From: Crotalaria pallida
Taxonomy: Eukaryota; Streptophyta; Magnoliopsida; Fabales; Fabaceae
Length of the DNA stretch: 64,000 nt
Direction: 5' to 3'
Assembly (NCBI GenBank): GCA_037953625.1
Contig: CM075656.1
Coordinates: 88,989,001 to 89,053,000, forward strand
A program made the translations under genes and the position numbers. Positions 1 through 12,699 of the stretch are shown piece after piece. Position 1 is the first letter of the stretch, and each line of letters opens with the position of its first letter. The notes below the pieces were generated by a model, which was not told the origin of the DNA, made no database searches, and saw nothing but the letters and a program-made list of their open reading frames with translations.

Positions 1-39
1 GTTATATTCACAACCATTCTTATCTATAAAATATCTAAG

Positions 40-3000
40 ATGGGTTTCAGCTACAGGCTCTATTCTCTGTTTGTTCTGCTCTCTCTGTTTGTGTCCTTGC
101 AGAATGCTAGAGCAGAAAGGTTATACAATGTGAGTGGCATAAGAGGGAGAAAGGCAATAGTAAGTGGGTGCAATTTGTTCATAGGAAGTTGGGTGGTTGA
201 CCCTTCTTATCCTCTCTATGACTCTTCAAGCTGCCCCTTCATTGATGCCGAGTTTGATTGCCAAAAATATGGAAGGCCTGATAAGCAGTACCTCAAATAT
301 GCTTGGAAGCCTGATTCTTGTGCCTTACCCAGGTAATGAAGCCAAAAACCTTGCTTTTACAATGTTATATGTTTGAATTTAGGAAATGGAATGGTAAAAT
401 GCTAAAAGCCTAAAGTTGTAGAATATGGAAGCATGTTTGCCTAGTGGTTCATAGCTTTCATAATCTTGTTTCTCCTTTTTCCAAAAAATAAAAAAAAAGT
501 GTAAAATAGTTATTGAAAATTTAAAAATGGTTGATTTAATAAAGATGTTTTTGAAAAAATAAAAGTAATTAAAAATATAAATAGAGTCTTGTGAATACGA
601 CCAAATATTTTCCTAAAAGAGATTTATACGTAGAAAATGCTCTTCAATTTGTTTCTATGAAAGAAACCAAATCATTTTTATTTGTTTCAACAGTCCGAAT
701 TTAATGTTAGTGTACATTTGCAATTAAGAAACATGTTTCACTAATTCACTCCAAACATAAAATTTCATCATAAAAACCAGCTTACTCCTGTTTTTTTTTT
801 CTTATTTTTGGGTCTCCAGACATTATTTCTGCCAAAGATAAACATTGCTATCAATATGAAGATTAGTGTAACTGGTTAATGTTTGATTAATATGAGCTTA
901 ACTATTGTGGTGCCAGCAGGTTTGATGGAGTGGATTTCTTGAAAAGGTGGAAAGGTAAGAAGATAATGTTTGTTGGAGACTCACTGAGTTTGAACATGTG
1001 GGAATCACTGTCCTGCATGATTCACGCGTCGGTGACTGATGCCAAGACCAGCTTTTTGAGGAAAGAAGCACTGTCTTCTGTGACCTTCCAGGTTTGCATT
1101 TCTTTTTATTATTATATCTTTGTCTCCTTTCTGATTTTGGTATCCAAATCACTCTCTCTGTTAAGTGAATACAACTCTACCACATTTGTCTTCGTTTTTG
1201 TTAAAATGTATTAGAAGGGAGTGATACATATTCTATTATTCATTTAATCTATTATACAAATAGAGGAAAAAATAATAAAAAAAAGTTGCCTAATATTAGT
1301 GTTCTTCCTCTATTAATCCAAACAACAGTTGGTTTACTTGAAAGTTAAATTCCTCACTTTAATCCAATCCCAGTTGCTATATTTGAAAGTTAAAACTGTC
1401 AACTAACGTAACATTTAACATAAGCGAATGTAACTATGTAAGTTATGCTAGCACTTTTTTTGTAACAACAAAAAAGTTAGGCAGATGTATAATTGAAGTA
1501 AAGCTTTAATGATAAACCTTTATCTTTATTACATTAATTAATTAATTAATAAAAACACATTTGAATAGTTCATTGGGGTAGAGAATATTTCTCTTTTTTT
1601 AAGAAATCATTAGTTGATCTTAGATCATCATTTTATTTATATTCTAGATCAATACTAATATGATAAATAATATAAATAACTATTCACATAAATTATTATT
1701 TTATTTTTTTATATATCAAATGATAAATCCCATATTTTATTATTCTTCACATTTTCTTATATTTTAAGGACAAATCTCATTTTCTCTCAATTTATAAATC
1801 TTTTGTCCTTAAAACGAGTCCTACACGTTATCTCATACTCTTAATATTTTTTGTTGTTGTTCCATCCTCTCTTTTTGCTCTCTCTTATTTTCTTTGTCCT
1901 TAAACATGGACAAACAATAAATAAGAACATATACTACTTTTCCCCCACCAAAAAAAAAATTAAGAAGAGTCCCTGTCTTTTATGGACAAACATTAGGAAT
2001 ATGGATGTAGATGCTACAGCAAATACTGATATTTGTACGATAAACTTTGTCCTTTTTTAATGTAAGTCTCTCCTAGTTTAATTTCTTAAAAATGAAAAAT
2101 TCTAATTTGATAACTGCTGGTACAGTAAGAGAAAGGTCTTTGGCATGAAAATGAAGGATAACAAGATTGAAGATTGTTTCATCCTCAAAATTAAGCCAGA
2201 AAGCAACACAGAAATACACATAGCTCTGACAGGCTGTGAGGCACACCATGCCAACCTGTGATAACAAGTTGGAGGCTCCCCCTCCCAATTATTTGCCTTC
2301 ATTATATGTTGGTTTTGCTCAACATCATTATATCAATCACCTAACTTGACACCGTGCTAGTCGAAGATTAGTATTTAAAATAAAATATCTTTGCATGTCA
2401 CATGTGAACATTGTTAAGCTATAATATTTTTTTGAAACTCCTACAAAATTCAGCCCGGAAATTTGGGCAAAACTAAAAAGTAATGCATGAATGAATTCAT
2501 AGGATATATAAAAAATTAGAATATTGACATGGGTGGAATTCATGGTAAATTCAGCCCATGTTCTGAGCAGAGCATTCGTCAGTATATTCTTGCCTGTAAA
2601 CTTCATTCTAATAAATTATTCACGAGATTATTAAGGAAAAGACAAATTTCGCAATTTGATTTATCACATTTTGCTTTGAGTTTAATATGTGTACACTGAT
2701 TTTATACTGTCGATACATCATCTACCGTTCAATTGCATTACTTTTATTTAGAAGTTAATAACCATAAATCTTTGGATGATAGATGATATCCGTGTAAAAA
2801 AACCTTTACAAACTATTTACTATTTTTCTAATATACTAAATTCTCCCCATCTTGTATATAAGATCTTTTTGATATATTTTACATTTATTATAAAAATTAA
2901 TTAATGATATTGAAAATATGAACATTTCAAATTTATCTATATTTAATAAATATATATATATATATATGTGTGTACACATAAAACACATGAAATCAATGAA

Positions 3001-5047
3001 TTTTGATTACCGAATCTTATTCATGTGACCGCTAATTAACTTTAAATATTTTTTATATATACATGATTTTATAATTATATAGATTGTAATCCGGTAGTAA
3101 GGCTTAGTGAACATTAAAGAATTGATTAAGGCAATATTTTTGGTTCCATTCCTAACTACGCAAAGTGGAATTTATGCTACGAGGAACAATTGCTCGCACC
3201 TAATGAATTAGTCGGGCACACAAATGAATTTAGGATACTATTTAAGGTTTTTTTTTTTTAAAAAAAAAGAATGTGATATGATTTCATCGAGTCAACATCC
3301 TCCCCATTTTTTAAAAAAAAATTAACAAAATTCTTGCCGTTAAATAATTTAGTAATAAATCAAATCATTAAATCAAATAATGTGAAAAATATAATAATTA
3401 TTGGATGAAGAAAATTTATAAAAAAAAATGAAGAGAAAGAAATGGAGAAAATCTTTACACAATTGCATTAGTATTTTTTATTCAAAAAGCGACTTGACAG
3501 AACAGAGCATGTTTGTTGATAGTTGCTATTTTGCACGTGAATATTTTACGCATACCTTTCTTAAAGACTTAACGAGTGCGTGCCTCTCGTGAGTCCTAGT
3601 TGTTTTGCACTTATTGTATGGTTTGTGTTGTCTAATATTCCATATAGTGTGATGGCAATATTTAATCTCAGCCATCAGCCATCCACAGTGTGTTGGTGAT
3701 GATTGATTATACTTGTTGGTGATTATGTGCAGGACTATGGAGTAAGTATACAGCTATACAGCACACATTACTTGGTGGACGTAGTTCGAGAAGGTATTGG
3801 AAGAGTGCTTACATTAGACTCCATTGCAGCTGGAAATGCATGGAAGGGCATGGACTTGTTGATTTTCAACTCCTGGCATTGGTGGACCCACACCGGAAAA
3901 TCTCAGGGGTATGCATTTTCTTTTTAATTTTTGGGTGAAACAATGGCATGCTTTTATCCCTAGAGACATAACTGAATATTTGAACTGTCTGCATCCAAAT
4001 AGAAAAAATAAATAATGTTTAAGGGGAATGCCTAATTACTTCAGAGATTGAAGGGATCACCTAAAATGTTGATGCTTACCTAAGAAACCTTCAAAATTTT
4101 ATGTGGACACTTGTTAAGTTGTTTAAGCTAGCACTACTAATACAATGAGTGAAACTAGAAAATAGTATATGTTGTGTTGTGCCATAGCCTGGACTTATAA
4201 ATTATGACTGATTAATTAATTTAAATATCTAATAATTACTATTGAGATACATTATGATGTTTCTTGATCAATCAGAATCCACTTAGGTATATTTTGTGGG
4301 GATAAGATGTTATGTAATACCTTATTCATTCACTGACAATTTTTGTTTTCTGCTCCAATCCGACGGTTGTTGATATTGTTTTTGTTTTATATATAGATGG
4401 GATTATATAAGAGATGGTCCCAATCTGGTGAAGAACATGGACCGTTTGGAGGCATTCTACAAGGGATTGACTACATGGTCTAGATGGGTTGATAACAATG
4501 TTGATCCAACCAAAACTAAGGTCTTCTTTCAAGGCATTTCTCCTACTCATTATCAGTAAGTAACTCCTATGGCCTATGCTCATCTTCTCTGTGTTAATTT
4601 AAATGGAGTAATTGCCAAGGTTCTGTTTATAAGTTTGTAGGGATTTGTAAAATTGAGACTATAACATTAGCCAATTTTTAATTTCTATGCTTAACAATTA
4701 TTAAACTTAGCTTTAAAAATTCATTTTGTGGTTAATAAGATTGACTCAATTACAGGGGCAAGGAGTGGAATCAACCAAAGAAAAGCTGTAGTGGAGAACT
4801 TGAACCATTATCCGGGCCAACATATCCAGCAGGTCTACCTCCAGCAAATAATGTAGTGAACACTGTGTTAAAGAAGATGAACACTCCAGTTTATCTACTT
4901 GATATTACACTTCTCTCACAACTAAGAAAAGATGCCCATCCTTCTTCTTATAGCGGCGATCACGCGGGCAATGACTGCAGCCACTGGTGCTTACCAGGAT
5001 TACCTGATACTTGGAACCAGCTCCTATATGCAGCTCTTATTAATTGA
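40..5047 (+). CDS. TRICHOME BIREFRINGENCE-LIKE (PMR5/TBL family) polysaccharide O-acyltransferase
   Basis: Five exons with GT-AG borders join in frame: 40-332, 920-1091, 3733-3908, 4397-4555 and 4756-5047, giving 363 aa, the usual size of short TBL proteins. Residues 1-25 form a hydrophobic signal peptide or anchor. A PMR5N-type domain follows, with the Cys-rich run GCNLFIGSWVVD. The esterase GDS motif is at residues 117-119 (VGDS) and the C-terminal DxxH motif is D340-C-S-H343 in DCSHWCLPG, so both halves of the expected Ser-His-Asp machinery are present. TBL proteins act in the Golgi and add or, in some members, remove O-acetyl groups on xylan, mannan, xyloglucan or pectin. The substrate here cannot be read from sequence; overall likeness is to the TBL37-45 group. 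Intron 2 is long (2.6 kb) and AT-rich, with nothing recognised. The start is the first ATG, 39 bases into the window, so any leader or promoter lies mostly outside. Confidence 0.93.
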
Positions 5048-6920
5048 TCCCTTTTTTTCATCCCTAGCTTGGTTATATATGTTCAGTTAGTGACTTTAGA
5101 AATTCTTCATTATATATCAATTAATTGTAAAATTATAGGATTCTTGAAGAAAAATCTACAGAAGTCCAGAACAGAATAAGTTTGTCAAGAGATCAAAATT
5201 GTTGCATATCAAGAAAAGTTCATTTCAAGTGTATAAATTGATGTATCTGATTCTATGTTCTTCACAAAATCATATAATCATAAATGCTATGGCAAACATC
5301 ATATAGGCAAGATATCCTTATTGTTATACTTCTTCATTTTCCTATGTAATATAGTTTAAGCTTTTTCATCTTATTGCATATATATCGCTGTTTTATAATC
5401 TCAATACACAACAATTCAAATCGAGTCCTCTCGAACTCGATTGAGCACCTTAAAATATGAGTTTTATAAATACAACTGATAATCTCAACATTATGTTGAA
5501 GTAAATGAATATCTACTAACTTTTGTTAGGCCTTGTTGCCAATATTTAGGTTCTGAAAAATGTTTTTATTTTTACTTTTTAACAACTACTAGTATGCTTC
5601 AACGATGACAACAACTTTTTATAGAGTATAAAAGATGAGAAAAAGTAAAAAATAAAATTTGTTAAACCCAATTTATTTTCCAAATAAGAAAATTGTATAC
5701 TAAATCTGCAAACTAATAAATTGTTGGAGTATTTAATTATTTAAGTCTACAATAAAAAATTTCATGTAATACCAACCTTTAAATAAACTTTGGTGGAGTA
5801 CACTTTAATGTTTTTAATAAACAGACCAACAACAAAAAACGAGAACATGTAACAAAAACGATGTCAAAATCATACTAACACATTATAATACAAATCTAAA
5901 CTTACTAAGGCAAACTCTAACCAGACCTATTTTAACTTAAATAACTACCTTGAAAAGTTGCCTAGAGGGTCATCATCAGTCCACATGTTCACCATTGAAA
6001 AAACTATTGCTGCACCTCATTCGGCTTATTCCAATTATGGTAACTGGCCTGGGGCTGGCAACCATTGTACTCCTTATTGCATATCAGTTATTGAGAAGGA
6101 CATGGAATCCAATCCAAATACACAGTGAAGAAATAAATAACCTTAAATTTGTATTAAATAAAAGGTCTTGCCTTATTAGCATCACCTTTTCACCTTATAC
6201 TTATGTCGTCCCACAAAGATTAATAATAATGATACTATAACCTTTTTTTAATTTGAAATCTAAGAGCAAAATAGCTGATCCATCCAGAATCAAAACAGAT
6301 CTTCAAGATCAACAAGCACTTAAAAATCTATGTACTGAATCCACCAAGTTTCATTTTTATTCTTTTGAATAATTTTGAAATGATTCTGAAAAATAATGAA
6401 TAACAGGAGGTGTCCTGGCGGATGGGGTGTTTACCAAGTACTCACCCGTTTCCTGGGGTCCCAACTCCTCATAAATACATTTTCTTCTATAAAGAACCCC
6501 GAACAAAAAAGGTGATTACAATAGGTGTCATTTAGTAGATAGCACACGACTAAATCTTGGGGCTATTTTATACTTTATGCCTAGGTGCAGTTAAATGGAG
6601 ATCTTTTTAAGGTTGCACTAATAAAAGAATAACTATGAATTCATTTAGTTCATTCGCTATGAATAAACCATTTAGAGAATTTTGATTAGAGTAGATTGGA
6701 TATGGAGGGAATTCACAACAACAATATCATGTGCGAAAGGAAACAAATTGGTTTTACTGTCCTTGTTTCCTAGGAATAATTAATGAATTGGTGAATTTGA
6801 ACACATCCGGCATCAACGATGGCTGCTACTATTGCCATATTCTTCTATTCACAACCAATGTGACTATCTTTACAGCAAAAACGGGGCTACATATTCTCTG
6901 AAGCTGAGTATGCTCCAGCA
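5048..6920. other. Intergenic region between convergent TBL and CHUP1-like genes
   Basis: The 3' ends of two convergent genes face each other across about 1.9 kb of AT-rich DNA. Apart from the coding-like stretches described separately, nothing is recognised. No clear MITE ends were seen. Confidence 0.6.
5889..6474 (+). pseudogene. Unrecognised coding-like stretches, possible gene relic
   Basis: One + frame is open from 5889 to a TGA at 6126-6128, about 79 codons. It has balanced amino-acid use, including SAYSNYGNWPGAGNHC followed by TPYCISVIEKDMESN, which does not look like random AT-rich translation. A second short open piece at 6409-6474 reads GVLADGVFTKYSPVSWG and ends in TAA; it follows a possible splice acceptor (TAACAG) at 6401-6406. 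There is no convincing start codon. I do not recognise the family. It may be two exons of a decayed gene, or chance. Confidence 0.3.
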
Positions 6921-9900
6921 CTAGCATGTTGCGGACCTGCAAAAGAATTTCTGTTGCTGGCTTTGGCATTGAACATGGCATGACCTTGCTTTATCTCTCA
7001 ATTCTTGGAATGCCCTCATTGTCTCCACATCAAAACCTCCAGCAAACTGCCAAATATCAACAACTCATTATTAGAGTACTACTTTAGATGGCCCCCTATG
7101 TATACTGTAATTGAATAGGCACTTATCTACTTTGAATTATTGTTGGAACTCGGAACATGAATTTGAGGATTTACCTGATGCACACGAAATGCAAACCTAA
7201 CTCCTTGGACAATGAGCTCTTCATCTTCAGGACCACCACCCCCACTTGTCTCAAGCTCAGAAGAGACTCTCTTCATGTACTTCATGGCTAATTTTACAGA
7301 TGCCAGCTTCAGCTGCCACAATGAAACAATGCAGGTACAATAATTGAGAAATCAGCTAACAAACATTCTTTATTATGTGGCCATGAATTAGTACTAATAG
7401 GCTATTCTACTATGCTATCCATTTCTGAATAAGTGTTTGGTTTTACAAGCATGCATGACCTTTTTGTTCTGTACTTTATTATTCAAGTGATTATTTACTT
7501 ATTTAGAACATATAGATTGTATATAATATTATCCTTCTAGTGTGTGCCATCTGAATATTACAGTATTAATTAACGGTCAACCAAAGAGATTCCTGTTACC
7601 TTTTTTTTCATTTTTCTTTTTTTTTTTAAAATTAAAAATTAAAAATGACGAAGCAGACAAGCAGATGGATTTTAGAGATCCGGGAGTTCACATGTGCGCG
7701 CGGGCATGCAGGTGTGCACAGAGAAACAGAAGTAAAAAGTCTAACAATTGCTTTGTCACTTTGCTACCAGCACTGCACCTTCCTTGAATATACTACAATC
7801 TAGATATGCTAGTAGATAGATAACTTTATCAAGACATTTATTTTTTTAATGAATGGTCTACATGTTTTGGTTGTATCTATCAGACAAATTGAAATTAAGA
7901 TTTATAATCCATAAAATATATCATGAGTGATGAGTCAATCAAAAGCAATTGAAACAACTTTTGGCCATTGGTAAGTGAGACATTGAAACAATTGGTAATG
8001 TATGTACTACATAAAATTCATATATTTGATGGATGCATTAAAATTAAGCACGTGTAACTACTTCCCAGTTGGATCATGCAAATTACCTGACTCACAAAAC
8101 CATTGTCAAGCATCCAATGCACAGGTATTTGGAAGACTTTGTATCTATTTGTTGCTGACTCCCTCATTCTAGAGATATTGTAAACCCCATGCTCTAACCT
8201 GCCATAATCCATTTTTTAAACTCAAACATTAGAGTGTGCTTAAAGGCCGTGTGCACATGAACATTAAATTCACATTTAATGAGTAACATTAAATTCACAT
8301 TTAATCAGTAAATTTGGTAGTATTAAATTGGCAAGTGGGGAAGAGTTCATGAATTCACATACTTTTCTAAGACAGCCTGCATCTTCTTGAGAGCAGGACC
8401 ACATGGTTGCCGGGGATCATCTCGGATGGATGAAGCAGCCTCAGACTCTAGCTTCTTCAGATCACAATATGCAAACGCAGCCTCACGCAAAGCATCAGCC
8501 TTCTGTTCCGGCCAATTGAAGTGTTTCAGCACTGCTCGTTCATCCACCTGCAACAAAATCAAAGACAGAACAATTGCAAATGAATTATTTCTAGGGTATT
8601 ACTAACATCTGGACTAAGGATACTGGTTTTACCTTCTTCTTTTTTTAAAAAAAAAATCTTAAATGCAAACAACATAAAAATAACACAGGCAATCATCACC
8701 CGATGTAGCTTTTAATTAAGGTAGAGTTAGGACCAATTATTCTAACATATAGAATTAAAAGTGGATTAAATAAAATAATAAAATGTTGGAAATTTCTATT
8801 ATGCAACCTAATTTTGGGTTGTTGCTAAACAATCCTTTGTATGAACCAATGATGCATTGCTACCTCATGTATTGTTGTCATGTCATTTTTTAAAAAGTCA
8901 AAACTCATAAGTGTCAACCCAAAAATATGTGAGATGACAAAGTATTATTGGTTAAACAAAAGATTGTATGACAACAACCCAAAATTAGGTTGCATGGAAG
9001 TAATGCCCTAAAATGTTTTACCAAATAGGAGAGCTCATCATCAAGCCATTTAACAAAGAGCACAACATCTTCAATGTTGGTGAATGCTGCACCCTCCACT
9101 TCTTTGATTAAGCTCCTAATAAAGTCTCCTTTCGTTTCCACATCTGTTTTTATCTGATAAAAAAAATCGATTACTACAAATTAGCAACGAAAAATGCCCG
9201 AAATTGGATAAAATAATTGTACGATAATATGATTACGTTCTACGGTGTGAATATGATTAGGTTTTAATCACCAAAATATAACAACATTCATTGCCTTAAT
9301 TAATATGGAGAATCTTGAATTTTATTTTTGTCTTACTTTTGACTACGACTAAAGAATAAAGGATGCCACAAAATGACACCACTTTGAACCATATTTACGG
9401 TTCTACCCATCAAAATTATGACTCTGATAAGTGAGGGAGCACTACTACGTTGTACTTACGTGCCAAGGGCATTTCAAATAAAAGCATGTTAGTTTAATTT
9501 AATGAATAAAAAGAGTTAGCAATTGACAGTGACATAAAGTTCAGTGGCAAAATCGCAATTTCAGTAAAACCCTGTCCCCACGCTTACTGCGATTAGGTGA
9601 GATGACCGGTTCTCGATCTCGCCGATCATGTCACGTGCATTCGCCGTCGCCGGAACCTCCGCCACCACGGAGCTCGAGTCCCGCCGCGAATGATGAGATT
9701 CCCTCTTCATTAACGAGTGGTAAAACTCCACCACCTCCGGCACCCTCACTACCTTCGCCGTAGCCACCTTTCTCCCCTTCAACGGTGGAGGAGGAGGCGG
9801 AGGAGCAGCCTTCGACACAGCCCTCGGCGGCGGAGGCGGTGGAGGAGGCGCAGCAGAATTAGAACAACCACCACCACTCGACTGCGAATGCGGCATCGTA

Positions 9901-10691
9901 GATGACCGCCTCGGCGGCGGTTTCGGAACGCGAGGCGCGTGCAATCCAACCGAGTGAGTTGACTCAGCGAGTTGAGTTACACTTTCCGCCACCTCTCTTT
10001 TGAAATCCGTAACAGTAGCTACTTCGACTTCCACCTGTTTATTGTTTTCGGTTGTTCCATGAGACGACGCCGTTTTCTTCAAACTCTTAATCAGATTCGA
10101 CCTAACTGACACTTCCATCAACCCTTGCAACTTCTGCGACGATGAAACGTCGTCGTTTAGAAACATCTCCTTTACTCCGTTATCCGACGCCATTTTCGTA
10201 AGCTTTGCTATCTCATCCTCCAATGCCTTCATTTTCCTCAAACCCTCTCTCTTCTCTTGTTCCAATTCGAGCTTCAGTTCGTCGAGCTCTTTCCTTAACC
10301 TATCGTTCTCCTCTTCCATTTCGTCGATTTTTCTGTTTTTGAACTCGATGATAGTGTCCCTTGAAACGATGTCGTTTTCGAGAAGAGGGACGATGGCGGC
10401 GGTTTCTTTGATGAGCTTGAGTTGGAGGAGCTCGGTTTTCAAGTTATACTCTCTGTCGCGAAGGTCGTCGACGAGGCGGAGGAGGTCGGTGACGTCGGGA
10501 GGGCGAGGCTGGACCTGAGCAGAGGAGCGTGGGAAGTACGCGGCGAGGGAGAGTGAGAAAGAGGAGGATTTATTAGCAAGAGAGGAAGACTTGGAAGGGG
10601 TAGAATGGGGAGGGGTGGAAGAAGGTAGTGTAGTTGGGGATTTGTTGTTGTGGAATGGCATAGTGACTTTTCTGACTTTGCCAGCTACCAT
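6921..10691 (-). CDS. CHUP1/IPGA1-like coiled-coil, proline-rich protein
   Basis: Six exons on the minus strand join in frame: 10691-9588, 9153-9022, 8547-8363, 8198-8087, 7312-7175 and 7046-6921, giving 598 aa. The N-terminus is basic and Ser-rich. A long coiled coil runs from about residue 65 to 170. A low-complexity Pro-rich stretch (PPPPPPPP) lies near residues 280-310. The conserved C-terminal domain of the CHUP1 family follows, with DVETKGDFIRSLIKEVEG, KWLDDELSYLVDERAVLKHF, WPEQKADALREAAF, ALKKMQAVLEKLE and GVRFAFRVHQFAGGFD. CHUP1 links chloroplasts to the actin or plasma-membrane system; shorter relatives such as IPGA1 act with microtubules in anisotropic growth. This protein is shorter than CHUP1 (about 1,000 aa) and lacks its N-terminal hydrophobic anchor, so the IPGA1-like subgroup fits better. 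Exon 1 is GC-richer than its surroundings. Intron 1 of the coding region (9154-9587) holds nothing recognised; the next intron carries a MITE. Confidence 0.92.
8261..8310. repeat. 25-bp tandem duplication in a CHUP1-like intron
   Basis: Two adjacent near-identical 25-bp units, ACATTAAATTCACATTTAAT plus five bases, lie in the intron between exons 3 and 4. Confidence 0.8.
8788..9008. mobile_element. MULE-type MITE inside CHUP1-like intron, 9-bp TSD
   Basis: A 221-bp element has inverted ends of about 37 bp (GGAAATTTCTATTATGCAAC at left; the right end reverse-complements to GGGCATTACTTCCATGCAAC). It is flanked by perfect 9-bp direct repeats TAAAATGTT at 8779-8787 and 9009-9017. GG-starting ends and a 9-bp duplication are typical of Mutator-like elements. 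It sits between exons 2 and 3; its duplication ends four bases from the exon 2 splice donor at 9021-9020. Confidence 0.85.
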
Positions 10692-10905
10692 TGAAATGGA
10701 TTAGGAAGAGGATTAGGAAGAGGATGAGGATGAGGATGAGGGGTGTCTGGTAAGGGAAAGTAACGAACGCTAACAAAAGGGTCACTGTCTGGGAGTGAGA
10801 AGGAGACAGAGATAGAGAGGAACAACACAGTGTTGGTGTTGGTTGATGGTAGAAGCTAGAAGAGAGATAGGGTGAGTGTTATAGAGGGAAATGTATTAAA
10901 TACGC
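10692..10905 (-). promoter_or_regulatory. Probable leader and core promoter of the CHUP1-like gene
   Basis: The gene strand carries a TATTTAATA TATA-like box at 10894-10902, about 200 bases before the ATG, followed by a CT-rich leader. Spacing is plausible for a TATA promoter with a leader of about 170 bases. The start site is inferred, not seen. Confidence 0.4.
10700..10741. repeat. GAGGAT/GAGGATTAG microsatellite in the CHUP1-like leader
   Basis: Short tandem GAGGATTAG and GAGGAT units lie just upstream of the CHUP1-like start codon. On the gene's strand this is a CT-rich leader, common in plant 5' UTRs. Confidence 0.7.
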
Positions 10906-11503
10906 ACATATCACGATCAACGCTCTTCTCTTTTACTAATTATTACTACTAACTCTTCTTGGATCCCCCTTCTCGTTTTGGTCCAACACCATTCATTAAA
11001 TGAATTTTGTATAGTATGATGGATTGGGATGAGTATGATCTGTCCGTCACCTATTCGTAAATGATGGTTGGGTTTATTTTTGGATCAAAATCTATCTTTA
11101 ATTAAAATGAGACAAGAGATTAATGAGTTTGAATTAAAAACAAGATAAGATAAACACGAATCCATGTTTTTTTTTTTTTTTTATTTGATGATACGAGAAC
11201 AAAATATATTAATTCATGAGCATTTGATACTCATTAGGTTCATTACCTTATTTTTTTATCAAATTAGTTTCTCGCGTTTTTTTTTATCATATTGGTTTTT
11301 TATGTTTTTTTTCTATTCAATTGATCCATAAATTACTATTTATATTCATCCTATGTGACAATATCATATTGATCCATAAGTGAATTGTTGGTTGGATGGG
11401 TAACTTGAGGGTATGCAAGAAAGCATTCCTAAATGCAATGTTTTTGTCCAAGTTTGCTCTTTTAGGATAATTGAAATGGATCTTACCCCACTCAAAATCA
11501 TCT
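10906..11503. other. AT-rich intergenic DNA with half of a foldback-type repeat
   Basis: No gene is seen. At 11220-11400 the phrases around ATTGATCCATAAATTACT resemble one arm of the foldback at 25145-25488, so this may be a decayed half element. Confidence 0.4.
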
Positions 11504-11783
11504 ATTATCTTCGTTCCTAATTATAAAGCCCTCTTGGGAGATTTCGTGCCCATTAAGAAAGTGAAATAATTTAGTTAATTGTATTGGAAATGTGAACTTT
11601 TGCTATGTATTTTCAAAATTACCCTTATTAATATTATTGGGAATCTAAAAGGTGTTAAATAAATAGGGGTATTTGTGGAAAAAAAATAATTAATGTTCAT
11701 TGAAAATTGGTAAAGGGCTTTATAAATAGCTAGGGACAAAATAAAAATGTTAAGAGGGCCTTATAATTAAGGACGGAGGGAGT
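11504..11783. mobile_element. Stowaway-like MITE
   Basis: The right end reads ATAATTAAGGACGGAGGGAG; the left end carries a mutated inverted copy starting near TTCGTTCCTAATTATAAAGC. The interior matches other copies here (45069-45357, 62087-62363), including the 'GAAAAT...AAGGGCTTTATAAATAG' phrasing. Confidence 0.7.
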
Positions 11784-11837
11784 ATTAAACATTTAAAAAT
11801 TTTGATTTCTTAAATATACAATTTCTTATAAAAATCA

Positions 11838-12127
11838 CCTACTCCCTCCGGCTTGAAATATAAACAACAAAAAACATACTTCTCTTGGTTTAAAATATAA
11901 GCAAAACTAACCAACTTTCTTAAATTTTATTTCATTCCCAATGCCACTTTCCAAAAACATCCCTAGAAAATTGTTATTTTATTTAATTTTGTTTCATTTC
12001 CAATGCAACTTTCCTAAAATACCTCTATTCTTTTATAAATTTGAGAAAATTAAATACAATCAACTAACCTCCTTAATAAGCGTAAAATTAGTTGGTTTTG
12101 CTTATAATTCAAGCCGGAGGGAGTACA
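11838..12127. mobile_element. Stowaway-like MITE
   Basis: Ends are CTCCCTCCGGCTTGAAATAT at left and TTCAAGCCGGAGGGAG at right, inverted copies flanked by TA. The interior is AT-rich, about 290 bp, without coding sequence. Confidence 0.82.
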
Positions 12128-12284
12128 TATTTTTAGTAGAGGTTAAAAATACCCTAAAATAAATGAAAGTCTTAGAAAGTTAAAATTTGTTAGCCGGTTA
12201 AGGGAGATTGGGGGAAACTAATTGGAGTTAGCTAGTACCAAAATGCAAATATCTAATATTGAATGCATGTAACAAAACATTAAA

Positions 12285-12699
12285 GGGTATTTCTATCATG
12301 CAATCCAAAATTGGATGGTTGTTATGCAACCTTTTCTTAAACCTATAAGAAGTTGCCACCTATGCCATGTCATTATTTGAAGTAGTTAAAATTAGTTTTT
12401 TGCAATTTAGTCCAACATAAAAAGTAAATTAAAAATTTAGTCCTTTGTACCTATAGACAAATTATAAATTTTAATTTTAAATTTAGTCACTTGCATTGAG
12501 CCTTTTTACACAAGTGATTAATTTTAACTACTTTTAATTTTTTTTAAAATTAAAAGTTATAATTTGTCTATAGGTACAAATGACTAAATTTTTAATTTAC
12601 TTTTTATGTTGGACTAATTGCAAAAACCTAATTTTAACTAGGTTTAAGAAAAGGTTGCATAACAATCATCCAATTTTGAATTGCATGATAGTAATCCCC
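12285..12699. mobile_element. Long foldback MULE-type MITE, relative of the intronic copy
   Basis: The left end GGGTATTTCTATCATGCAAT and the reverse complement of the right end GGGGATTACTATCATGCAAT match over a long arm, so nearly the whole 415-bp element can fold on itself. Flanks are 8-bp direct repeats ACATTAAA at 12277-12284 and 12700-12707. Ends match the MITE at 8788-9008. Confidence 0.85.

Noticed and set aside
20..34. CTATAAAATAT as TATA box of the TBL gene
   Set aside because: It is only about 15 bases before the ATG, too close for a core promoter that would include the start codon.
4326..4583. Minus-strand open frame of 85 codons
   Set aside because: It is the antisense of TBL exon 4, whose plus-strand reading fits the family and splice sites.
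9717..9905. Arg/His-rich plus-strand frame
   Set aside because: It is the antisense of the proline-rich part of the CHUP1-like exon 1.
10573..10785. Overlapping upstream ORF of the CHUP1-like gene
   Set aside because: The codon at its start is GTG, not ATG, and the frame is the antisense of a purine repeat; no ATG-started upstream ORF was found there.
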